DNA from: Opitutaceae bacterium
Lineage (GTDB): Bacteria; Verrucomicrobiota; Verrucomicrobiia; Opitutales; Opitutaceae
Reading direction: 5' to 3'
Assembly: GCA_023265535.1 (NCBI GenBank)
Contig: JAHFTI010000329.1
Location: 1 to 5,437, forward strand
DNA length: 5,437 bases
Shown: positions 1 to 5,437 of the stretch, in pieces
Position numbering within the stretch: the first letter of the stretch is position 1
How the letters are laid out: the number at the start of each line of letters is the position of its first letter
Made by a program: the position numbers and the translations under genes
The notes under the pieces: model-generated
Database searches by the model: none
Told to the model about the DNA's origin: nothing
Seen by the model: the letters and a program-made list of their open reading frames with translations, nothing else

Positions 1-705
1 CACGAGGCCGCAGGCGCAACGCCAAAGGAGCAGGTTGTTGCGGCGGGCGCGGCCCAAGGCGTCGAGCGTCTCCCCGGGGCGGATGTCATGCCGGGTGTTG
101 AGCGGCTCGGGAAGGCTGATGCGCTGCGTGCCCTCGAGGAACACCAGTTCGCCCTGCTGCTTGATGGGCTGGATCACCGGGAGCGATTCCAGGTTCACGA
201 CGTGACGGCTGCCGCCGATCTCGCGCAGGAGTTCGTCGGTGAGGGCCTGCCGCTGGGCTTCCGTGGCCTCGGGTGAAAGTGGGCGACTGAGCACCTTCTC
301 AGGCAGCGAATCGGCGCCCCAATGCAGCGCGGTCATGGCATCGCCCTGGACATAGAGCAACGTGGTGCCGGGTTGCGATTGACGCGCCAGGAGGGTGCAG
401 AAGGTCGGGGCGACCCAGTCGGCACCCGACCAGGCCTCCACCTCATCGGAGGAGAAGCGGCGGCGATAGGCGGCGAACACGAGGGCCTTGGGCGAACCGG
501 GCACCCAGTGGAAGCCATGGAGGAGCTGGGCGACCGGGAACGGGGAGAGCGTCTCAAGCGCGAGCTCGACCTGTGCTTCGACGGCGGCGGCATCGGCGAG
601 CTCCGCGACGGGAATGGAGCGCACAAAAAAGCAGGAATCGGGCAGCAACACGATCCGGGGGACCGGTGCGGCAGACCTAAGGGACTCAAGCAGGGAGGCG
701 CTCAT
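1..705 (-). CDS. gspL: GspL-like T2SS inner-membrane platform protein, 3' end cut by window edge
   Basis: This reading frame starts at ATG 705-703 and stays open for 235 codons to the left edge, so the gene is partial. In the T2SS, GspL has a cytoplasmic actin-like domain that recruits the GspE ATPase, one membrane helix and a periplasmic ferredoxin-like domain. What is visible fits the cytoplasmic domain: residues about 16-110 alternate hydrophobic strands (RIVLLPD, FFVRSIP, LETLSPFPV, KALVFAAYRRRF), and a basic stretch near 218-222 (GRARRNN) is followed by LLLWRCACGLV, which looks like the start of the membrane helix. A cytoplasmic part of about 220 residues is near the family norm. The start overlaps the gspK stop as ATGA and lacks a Shine-Dalgarno sequence, so it is probably translationally coupled. 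The family call rests mainly on position after gspK and overall architecture; a PilM-like platform protein is the alternative. Confidence 0.8.
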   Translation of the reverse strand, partial: MSASLLESLRSAAPVPRIVLLPDSCFFVRSIPVAELADAAAVEAQVELALETLSPFPVAQLLHGFHWVPGSPKALVFAAYRRRFSSDEVEAWSGADWVAPTFCTLLARQSQPGTTLLYVQGDAMTALHWGADSLPEKVLSRPLSPEATEAQRQALTDELLREIGGSRHVVNLESLPVIQPIKQQGELVFLEGTQRISLPEPLNTRHDIRPGETLDALGRARRNNLLLWRCACGLV

Positions 706-1916
706 GATTGGGTGGGAAGGGCTTCGGGGGAGGAAACCGCCTGAGGGATCTCATCATTTTCGCGGATTTCCAAGACAGTAAATGGGTAGTTGAGAGTGCT
801 GCCCGCGCCGCTTCCCGCGTTGCGGGTGGAGGAGTTGGCGGTGGCATTTGCATTGGCGTTGGCAGTGGCGGTCCCGGTGGCGGCGGTTTCGCCTGCGCCC
901 GTGGTCGCGCCCGTGCGATTGGCGGGCTTCGCCTTTGTCGTGATGGCCTTGGCTCCCGCACTGCCCTTGGGAGTGACGACCGTGTTGAGGCGAAAGAAGG
1001 AGCGCCCCTCGCGCACCGTGATGATGATGCGCAGTGCACGGATCTCGGCTCCCAAGGCGGAGAGGTTGCCCGCCGCACCCACCAGCTTGGCGGCATCATT
1101 GGAACTGCGGAAATAGCCCGGGCCCGCAGTGGCGAAGCTATTGCGGCCGGCCAGGTAGTCACCGAGCTGCGACTGCTGCAGGGTGTCGAGCCCCAGCGCG
1201 GTCAACACGCCCGGTCGGGCGGCGTTCACATTGGTGGCGGAGAAATCGAAGAGCGAGAAGGTGTCGGTGAATTGGCGCCAGCGGTCGTTGGGACGGCCCT
1301 CCTCGTCGAAGAGCAGGTCGCGAAGGAGGTCGATCGAGGCGAGTTCGGACCAGGAACGCAGGGAGCGGGCCGGGGAGCCGAAGGGGATGACATCCTCCTC
1401 GTAGGTGTTGGAGTAGCCCGAGGAAGAGACATGGTCGGCCTTGCACCAGTCGAGCAACGCATCCGCCAGCCTTTCGGAGTCAGCCTGGGTGAGTTCCCAG
1501 GACTTGAAGAGGTCAACAAGGGCGGCGGGTGTCTGGCGTGGCAGGGAAAGCTTGCCGCTCTCATCCACAAACTCCACCTGGACGGTGCGATCCTGGCCGG
1601 GCTCATAGGCGGCGAAGACGAGCGGATCGCCCCAGCCCTCGGCCGGGCTGCGCAAGCCGCCGTTGACCTGGCGGAACTCATTGAGGACGCAGAGCGTGAC
1701 CTCGAGGGAGGAGTAGGCCTCGGCGCGCAGGCGGCGCGAGTCAATGTCGCGTGACTCCACCAGGAGGTCGTCGCTGGCCTTCTCGATGAAAAGGGTCAGC
1801 GCGAGCGAGGCGGCGAGCAGGGTGATCAGCACGATGATGAGAATCGACCCGCGCCGGGAGGGGGCGGAGGCAGGGACTGGGGCTGGACCCTGCGGCGATG
1901 TGCGGAGGCGCTGCAT
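702..1916 (-). CDS. gspK: GspK-type minor pseudopilin with low-complexity C-terminal insertion
   Basis: GspK caps the T2SS pseudopilus tip with GspI and GspJ. The 404-residue protein has a 23-residue basic leader ending RRG, then the hydrophobic helix SILIIVLITLLAASLALTLF (24-43). As usual for GspK, the +5 position is not Glu (Ile here). The globular part shows family landmarks: LLDWCKAD (154-161, variant of the DWID motif), a Tyr/Glu-rich loop (168-175), SWSELASID (188-196) and NVNAARPGVLTAL (229-241). The Ca-associated GAED-like motif is not clear. Residues about 317-374 are Ala/Thr/Gly/Asn-rich and separate FFRLNTVV (307-314) from YPFTVLEIRE (377-386), which look like paired strands. This makes the protein longer than the roughly 300-340 residues usual for the family. 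It starts 4 bases after the gspJ stop; no Shine-Dalgarno sequence sits at proper spacing, so coupling is likely. It ends overlapping gspL. Confidence 0.9.
   Translation of the reverse strand: MQRLRTSPQGPAPVPASAPSRRGSILIIVLITLLAASLALTLFIEKASDDLLVESRDIDSRRLRAEAYSSLEVTLCVLNEFRQVNGGLRSPAEGWGDPLVFAAYEPGQDRTVQVEFVDESGKLSLPRQTPAALVDLFKSWELTQADSERLADALLDWCKADHVSSSGYSNTYEEDVIPFGSPARSLRSWSELASIDLLRDLLFDEEGRPNDRWRQFTDTFSLFDFSATNVNAARPGVLTALGLDTLQQSQLGDYLAGRNSFATAGPGYFRSSNDAAKLVGAAGNLSALGAEIRALRIIITVREGRSFFRLNTVVTPKGSAGAKAITTKAKPANRTGATTGAGETAATGTATANANANATANSSTRNAGSGAGSTLNYPFTVLEIRENDEIPQAVSSPEALPTQS
834..870. repeat. Imperfect hexanucleotide tandem repeat inside gspK
   Basis: Six imperfect hexamers on the plus strand (TTGGCG, GTGGCA, TTTGCA, TTGGCG, TTGGCA, GTGGCG at 835-870) are in frame with gspK on the minus strand and encode the alternating run TATANANANATAN (about residues 349-361). 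Six-base units keep the reading frame if copy number changes, so length variation here would alter the linker without breaking the protein. The expansion history is an inference. Confidence 0.65.
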
Positions 1917-1920
1917 GAGG

Positions 1921-2589
1921 TTAGAAATTGGGAAGTCCCTCCTCCACCAGGGGAAGCGGGAGCGTGACCTCCTGGGTGTAGCCCTTGTGGGCGAAACTCA
2001 GGCGCAGGCGCTGGGGCGAGGGATAGCTGCTGGTGCGCGGGTCCCTCTTCGGGGTGCGCTCGGTGCTCCAGGTCTTTGCCTGCGTGTCATAGTAATCGTA
2101 GGCGATCGCCGACACAAAGGGGGTGATGAGCACCTCGCGCGGGGAGTCCTGCTCGAAGCGGGTCTCAAGGCGCGAATGCCAGAGAAGGTATAGGCCCTTG
2201 CCCTGGCGCACCTGGAAGGAGCAGACCAGTTCGGGCAGGGGACGCTCGGGCCAGGTGATGAGCCGGCTGCCCTCGGGAAGGTCGAAGGTGAGGAGAACCT
2301 CGGACAGGCCGCCGGAGGGGCGGATTTCCAGGGGTACGAAGGCGGGGGTGGAACGGGTGGCATGAGGCGGCAGGCCGGCCTGGCGCAGCTCGGATTCCAG
2401 GAACCGCGAAACGGAGCGCACGTGCTGCTCGAAGAGCCGCTTGTCGGAGCTGCGTCCCCAGATTTCGCCCATGGAAAACACAAAGTAGTTCAGGCCCACG
2501 ATGAGCAGGCCCACGAGGGCGATGGCCACCATCATCTCGACCAGGGAGAAGGCGCGGGAGAGGCGCCGGAGCGGGAGGGGCGTGCTCAT
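1921..2589 (-). CDS. gspJ: GspJ-type minor pseudopilin
   Basis: This is a 222-residue minor pseudopilin expected to form the tip complex with GspI and GspK. The 13-residue leader ends SRA, giving cleavage before FSLVEMMVAIALVGLLIVGLN, with Glu at mature +5 (residue 18) and Ala instead of Gly at -1. The amphipathic helix continues through the charged RSSDKRLFEQHVRSVSRFLESELRQ stretch (about 46-70; given here as two parts, RSSDKRLFEQHV and RSVSRFLESELRQ). A beta-rich domain follows (EVLLTFDL, LVCSFQVRQ, AIAYDYYD, RLRLSFAHKG, QEVTLPLPL). Both the length and the long C-terminal beta domain separate GspJ from GspI. The ATG overlaps the gspI stop (ATGA), and a weak AGGGA lies 7 bases upstream of it. 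It ends 4 bases before gspK. The gene is intact. Confidence 0.88.
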   Translation of the reverse strand: MSTPLPLRRLSRAFSLVEMMVAIALVGLLIVGLNYFVFSMGEIWGRSSDKRLFEQHVRSVSRFLESELRQAGLPPHATRSTPAFVPLEIRPSGGLSEVLLTFDLPEGSRLITWPERPLPELVCSFQVRQGKGLYLLWHSRLETRFEQDSPREVLITPFVSAIAYDYYDTQAKTWSTERTPKRDPRTSSYPSPQRLRLSFAHKGYTQEVTLPLPLVEEGLPNF

Positions 2590-3053
2590 GGCTTTTTCCC
2601 TGTACTGAGTTCCTGGATACGCGTGCGCAGCTCCTGGCGCAGCTTGTCGCGCTCGGCGGGCTCCGACCAGCTGGGGCGCAGGAGCGTGAAGGTCTCGGTG
2701 CTGCTGCGCTGCCCCGCCCCGTCCTGGGTCTCACAGAGGAACTCCACCAGGAAGAGGTCGGGCATGGCGGTGGGAGTGATCGTGGCGGACCAGCGCACGC
2801 GCCGGCGGTCGGGAGTCTCGAAGTCCGCCCCCTCTGCGGCCTTCTTCACGTCGGCCTCGGCAAGCAGGAGTTGGCGGGCGAAGCGCATGTCCTCGTCGCG
2901 CTGGCGTCCCTTCGAGGCGGCCTCATAGCTTTCCAACACGCCAACGTAGGCGGAGCCCAGCATGATGGCGGCGATGGCGAAGATGGCAATGGCCACGACC
3001 ACCTCCACGAGTGTGAAGCCGCTCCGACGACGGGCGGGGAGGTGAGCCTTCAT
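2586..3053 (-). CDS. gspI: GspI-type minor pseudopilin
   Basis: This is a 155-residue pseudopilin, expected to nucleate the tip complex with GspJ and GspK. The 12-residue leader MKAHLPARRRSG ends in a canonical Gly, and the mature protein begins FTLVEVVVAIAIFAIAAIML with Glu at +5 (residue 17). The IAIFAIAA pattern is typical of GspI. The globular domain includes VRWSATITPT and DLFLVEFLCET strands, and the protein ends in a charged, probably helical tail (SEPAERDKLRQELRTRIQEL, about 131-150). The frame stays open upstream to 3317, but the start at 3053 is chosen because GGAGG lies 7 bases before it, it overlaps the gspH stop as ATGA, and it places the leader correctly. It overlaps gspJ by ATGA as well. 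Confidence 0.9.
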   Translation of the reverse strand: MKAHLPARRRSGFTLVEVVVAIAIFAIAAIMLGSAYVGVLESYEAASKGRQRDEDMRFARQLLLAEADVKKAAEGADFETPDRRRVRWSATITPTAMPDLFLVEFLCETQDGAGQRSSTETFTLLRPSWSEPAERDKLRQELRTRIQELSTGKKP

Positions 3054-3577
3054 GGCTTGGCCTCCGTCACCTCGGCGCAGGTCCACGGGTCGAAACTCAT
3101 GATGCGCGCGGGACCGCCCGTACGAATCTGCGCGCGGAAGGGACTGCAGGCGCCATCGGGAAAAAAGGAGACATGCGCCAGCTTCTCGGTCTCGACCATG
3201 TTGCCGCCCAGCAGCATGGCGTTGCCCGTGGTGGCGGGAAGGAATTCCACCTGCAGCTCCCCCTTCACCTCGACGGGCAGCTTGCGCAGCCCACCGCCGC
3301 GGGAGAGCAGGAAACAACGGGCCTTCGCATCATAGCTCAGGCGCACCTCCTGCAGGCTGGTCACCGCCTCGCGACGGCTCTGGGTCATGGCGCTGCGCAA
3401 CATCTCCTCGCCGGACGCGGGATGGTCGCGCAGAAGGGCCACGGAGCCGCCGGCCACCAGTGCGGTAAGCAGGCCGATCAGGGCGATGACCACCACGACC
3501 TCGAGCAGCGTGAAGGCCCGGCGCCCCCGGGGACGGGAGACGGGGCGGGCTGACGGAAAGTGCAGGGATGTATCCAA
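3050..3577 (-). CDS. gspH: GspH-type minor pseudopilin, TTG start
   Basis: This is a 175-residue minor pseudopilin that would join the pseudopilus tip to the GspG shaft. The leader is about 21 residues, ending RGRRA, and the mature protein begins FTLLEVVVVIALIGLLTALV with Glu at +5 (residue 26) and Ala at -1. The rest is beta-rich, and HVSFFPDGACS (135-145) followed by ARIMSFDPWTC (157-167) matches the C-terminal strand pattern of GspH/FimT proteins. Cys88, Cys144 and Cys167 are present; the last two could form a disulfide. No ATG or GTG lies in frame between the gspG stop and the cleavage site. TTG 3577-3575 is the best initiator, 14 bases after the gspG stop, without a clear Shine-Dalgarno sequence. 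Assignment as GspH rests on gene order plus the C-terminal pattern; the exact start is uncertain. Confidence 0.85.
   Translation of the reverse strand: MDTSLHFPSARPVSRPRGRRAFTLLEVVVVIALIGLLTALVAGGSVALLRDHPASGEEMLRSAMTQSRREAVTSLQEVRLSYDAKARCFLLSRGGGLRKLPVEVKGELQVEFLPATTGNAMLLGGNMVETEKLAHVSFFPDGACSPFRAQIRTGGPARIMSFDPWTCAEVTEAKP
3061..3065 (-). promoter_or_regulatory. Shine-Dalgarno GGAGG for gspI
   Basis: On the minus strand GGAGG lies 7 bases before ATG 3053-3051, inside the end of gspH. It is the clearest ribosome binding site in the operon and fixes the gspI start against the longer upstream open frame. Confidence 0.7.
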
Positions 3578-3591
3578 AAATGGCGTACAGC

Positions 3592-4074
3592 TTACTTGGC
3601 TGCCGGCTCCTCGCTGCTCCAGTTGCCGATGTCATCGGCTGTGCCATCCTGCCCGTCCTTGCCAACGGACCAGATATCAGGCCGGTCCTTGTTGTGCTGG
3701 CCGGGATAGCGGTACTGGTACTGCCTCCCCCAGGGATCCTCCGGCATCTTGCCCTCGATGTACGGGCCGCGCCAGCGATCGGCTTTTCCCTGGGGTGCGG
3801 AGCCCAGGGCGTTGAGGCCGTCGGCGGTGCTCGGATAATCCCCCATGTGGAGGCGATAGGTGGTCAGCGGCAGCTTGAGCGAGGAGGTGACGAAGGTCTT
3901 GGCGATACCCTTGGAGGCGTCATCAAAGGTGCCGGTGAGGTTGTTGATGGCGAGTCCGGCAAGCAGGCCGATGATGGCGATCGCGACGATGATCTCCAGC
4001 AGGGAGAAGGCGCGCCGGGCGGCGCGACGCGACGCAAACGCGGAGGACTTGGGGTTGAGGGCGTTGGGCAGCAT
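3592..4074 (-). CDS. gspG: GspG major pseudopilin of the type II secretion system
   Basis: This 160-residue protein is the main subunit of the T2SS pseudopilus. The 22-residue basic leader ends ARRA, and the mature protein (about 138 residues) begins FSLLEIIVAIAIIGLLAGLA with Glu at +5 (residue 27). The family signature is clear: GDYPSTADGLNAL (78-90), WRGPYIEGKMPEDPWGRQYQYRYPG (101-125 overall, with the DPWG core at 113-116), then DIWSVGKDGQDGTADDIGNW (133-152), the Asp-rich calcium-binding loop that stabilises GspG. Mature position 22 is Asn (residue 44) rather than the usual Pro. The start ATG 4074 gives a normal leader length; an in-frame ATG at 4131-4129 would add 19 residues, and neither has a strong Shine-Dalgarno sequence. 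It is the first gene of the operon, 14 bases before gspH and divergent from the phosphatase gene. Confidence 0.95.
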   Translation of the reverse strand: MLPNALNPKSSAFASRRAARRAFSLLEIIVAIAIIGLLAGLAINNLTGTFDDASKGIAKTFVTSSLKLPLTTYRLHMGDYPSTADGLNALGSAPQGKADRWRGPYIEGKMPEDPWGRQYQYRYPGQHNKDRPDIWSVGKDGQDGTADDIGNWSSEEPAAK

Positions 4075-4204
4075 GGTTCGTTTCAAGATGCGACTGTGAC
4101 GGGAATTGTCGAGACGGAGAGCAGGTGACATGGTTACGGGGAGGATGGGCTTCTGTTGAGGAAATTCGGTTGAGCCCGGCACGGAGGCGGCTGAGGCTGC
4201 GGGC
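4075..4204. other. Divergent intergenic region between gspG and the IMPase-like gene
   Basis: About 130 bases separate the two divergent starts, so promoters for both the secretion operon and the phosphatase gene should lie here or within the coding edges. I could not find a convincing -35/-10 pair for either direction. An in-frame ATG for a longer gspG lies at 4131-4129, which would shorten the true spacer. Confidence 0.5.
4193..4196 (+). promoter_or_regulatory. Possible Shine-Dalgarno GAGG for the IMPase-like gene
   Basis: GAGG (in TGAGG) ends 8 bases before ATG 4205, a suitable spacing. It is only four bases long in a G-rich stretch, so it is modest support for the chosen start. Confidence 0.4.
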
Positions 4205-5209
4205 ATGACCAACGCCGAGACTGACAAGGCCAGGCGACTCCTGTGCCGCATGCAGGAAACAATCCGCGACACCGTGCTCCAGGCACGCAGGCGACAAGGA
4301 CTTGCACTTACCAGGGTCGCCGCAGTGACAGCGGCCGACACGATCTACCAGGTGGACAAGGTCAGCGAGGCGGCGATCATGGCTTGGTTTGAGGAGAACT
4401 GGCCCCGGACCTGGCCCGTGGAGCTCGTGATGGAAGGCCTGGAGGACGAGGCGGAGCCGGCCACCTTTCCCAGGGGGACTCCCGTGTCCAAGACACACTT
4501 CAAGTGCATCATCGACCCGATCGACGGCACGCGGAACCTGATGTACGACAAACGCAGCGCCTGGGTCCTGAGCGGCCTGGCGCCGCAGCGGGGCAAGCGC
4601 AACCATCTCGGGGACATCCTCGTCGCCGCCATGACGGAGATTCCGACCAGCCGGCAGGACCGCTCCGACCAGTTCAGCGCGCTGCGCGGCGGCCCCCTGC
4701 AGGGACGCACGCGGGACCTGCGCACGGGAGGCACGCGCCCCCTGCGGACCCAGCCGTCGCAAGCCGGCGACTTCAGGCACGGTTTCGCCTCGGTGGTGAA
4801 GTTCTTCCCCGAGGGCAAGACCCTGGCGGCCCACCTGGAGGAGCAGCTGTGGGCGCGACTTCATGGCGCCGGGGCGGGCGGCTCCCCCGTCATCTTCGAC
4901 GACCAGTACATCAGCACCGGCGGGCAACTTTACGAGCTGATCGTCGGCCATGACCGCATGATCGCCGACCTGCGTCCCCTCGTCTTTGCCAAGCTAGGAC
5001 TTCCCCGCGAACTGGTCTGCCATCCCTACGACATCTGCACGGCGCTCCTTCTCGAGGCGGCTGGCGGGGTGATCCACCACGCGGACGGCAAGCGCCTGCG
5101 CTCCCCTCTCGACACCACCTCCCCTGTCGACTGGATCGGCTATGCCAACCCCAGGCTGGCCCGCCTGGCCGGGCCGGTGCTCAGGGATCTGTGCAGGGAA
5201 TTGCTCTGA
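4205..5209 (+). CDS. Divergent inositol monophosphatase family protein
   Basis: This 334-residue, probably cytoplasmic protein has the Mg-dependent IMPase-type phosphatase fold signatures in order. VDKVSEAAIMAWFEENWP (50-67) matches the DxxxE helix region. ELVMEGLEDE (73-82) sits where the GEE metal-ligand motif belongs. IIDPIDGTRN (102-111) is the core DPIDGT motif with Asp104 and Asp107. PYDICTALLLEAAGGVI (274-290) matches the second signature WDxAAGxxIvxEAGG, keeping the Asp (276) with Tyr for Trp. It is longer than the usual 260-280 residues, and the middle (about 150-255, including GGQLYELIVGHDRMIADLRP) differs from the usual GSAALDLAYVAAG-type segment. The metal site looks intact, so it is probably an active sugar- or inositol-phosphate phosphatase, but the substrate cannot be read from the sequence. 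FBPase, CysQ and SuhB are relatives within the same superfamily. The ATG at 4205 has a modest GAGG upstream; Met16 is an alternative start. Confidence 0.85.
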   Translation: MTNAETDKARRLLCRMQETIRDTVLQARRRQGLALTRVAAVTAADTIYQVDKVSEAAIMAWFEENWPRTWPVELVMEGLEDEAEPATFPRGTPVSKTHFKCIIDPIDGTRNLMYDKRSAWVLSGLAPQRGKRNHLGDILVAAMTEIPTSRQDRSDQFSALRGGPLQGRTRDLRTGGTRPLRTQPSQAGDFRHGFASVVKFFPEGKTLAAHLEEQLWARLHGAGAGGSPVIFDDQYISTGGQLYELIVGHDRMIADLRPLVFAKLGLPRELVCHPYDICTALLLEAAGGVIHHADGKRLRSPLDTTSPVDWIGYANPRLARLAGPVLRDLCRELL

Positions 5210-5437
5210 GTGGATAGGCCGGAGGACCGCAGAATCTCAGGCAAAGCGGGCGGCTTGAAACGCCCCTCCCCAGGGTTTGAGCGCCCCATTCGACACCACA
5301 GGACACCCCAGTATGGCAGCCGCCCTTCCTGCAACACCCCTTGCGTCCTCCCGCCCTCTCTCCCGCCTCCATGCAAGCCAAGCAAGCCCTCCCCACCCCT
5401 GGGCATGAAGCCCCTCTGAGGCCCCCACGCATCCTGG
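5210..5437. other. Non-coding tail, C/T-rich on the plus strand
   Basis: No frame on either strand shows a recognisable protein; the short open frames lack family patterns and start signals. From about 5316 onward the plus strand is strongly pyrimidine-rich, with short repeats such as GCAAGCC. Two similar elements, TTGAAACGCCCC (5255-5266) and TTGAGCGCCCC (5277-5287), lie in tandem. It is most likely the 3' flank of the phosphatase gene plus the upstream or downstream region of a gene outside the window. Confidence 0.5.
5248..5265 (+). terminator. Weak hairpin downstream of the IMPase-like gene
   Basis: GGGCG and CGCCC form a 5-bp stem around an 8-base loop, about 40 bases after the stop codon. 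It is followed by a C-rich run and not a T-run, so it is at best a weak or factor-assisted terminator. Confidence 0.25.

Noticed and set aside
322..744. A 140-codon plus-strand frame at the left end
   Set aside because: The opposite strand holds the gspL frame, which overlaps gspK as ATGA and stays open to the edge; the plus-strand product is Gly-rich with no recognisable domain.
834..870. CRISPR-like or regulatory direct repeats
   Set aside because: The hexamers have no spacers and are in frame inside gspK, so they are a coding low-complexity repeat.
708..1754. A 348-codon open frame on the plus strand opposite gspK
   Set aside because: It is the antisense of a clear pseudopilin gene in GC-rich DNA, its Gly/Arg/Ala-rich product has no family pattern, and long shadow frames are expected at this composition.
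2586..3317. A longer 243-residue form of gspI
   Set aside because: The extra 88 residues are gspH read out of frame; the ATG at 3053 has a good ribosome binding site and places the prepilin leader correctly.
3923..4951. A 342-codon minus-strand frame spanning the phosphatase gene into gspG
   Set aside because: It is antisense to the IMPase-family motifs, and its C-terminal end is gspG read in the wrong frame, so it is a shadow.
5140..5432. Several short minus-strand frames in the right-hand tail
   Set aside because: They overlap one another in different frames, are Gly/Arg-rich, and show no start signal or family pattern.

Overview
This GC-rich window carries most of a type II secretion system (T2SS) pseudopilin operon on the minus strand, a divergently transcribed inositol-monophosphatase-like gene on the plus strand, and a short non-coding tail. 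The dense, overlapping gene packing is bacterial. The prepilin sites of the form RRA/FSLLE, the weak ribosome binding sites and the divergent gspL/gspK sequences suggest a Verrucomicrobia/Opitutae-like organism. That placement is a family-level impression and no marker gene in the window confirms it.

Layout. Positions 4074 down to 1 on the minus strand read, in transcription order: gspG (major pseudopilin), gspH, gspI, gspJ and gspK (minor pseudopilins), then the 5' part of gspL (inner-membrane platform), which runs off the left edge. H/I, I/J and K/L overlap by ATGA. J and K are 4 bases apart, and G and H are 14 bases apart. This is the classical G-H-I-J-K-L order, so the genes are probably co-transcribed and translationally coupled. 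gspE, gspF and gspD are not in the window. A divergent intergenic region (4075-4204) separates gspG from the plus-strand IMPase-family gene (4205-5209). Positions 5210-5437 show no supportable gene, only a C/T-rich stretch with a small hairpin.

How they work together. GspG subunits are processed by a prepilin peptidase (not encoded here) and assemble the periplasmic pseudopilus. GspH, I, J and K would form the tip complex that starts assembly. GspL links the cytoplasmic ATPase to the inner-membrane platform. The phosphatase-like gene has no evident functional link to secretion.

This is a recognisable system rather than a new one. The notable points are Asn instead of Pro at position 22 of mature GspG, Ala instead of Gly before three of five prepilin cleavage sites, a TTG start for gspH, a roughly 58-residue low-complexity insertion near the end of GspK encoded partly by an imperfect hexanucleotide repeat, and a large divergent IMPase-family protein that keeps its metal-site acidic residues.
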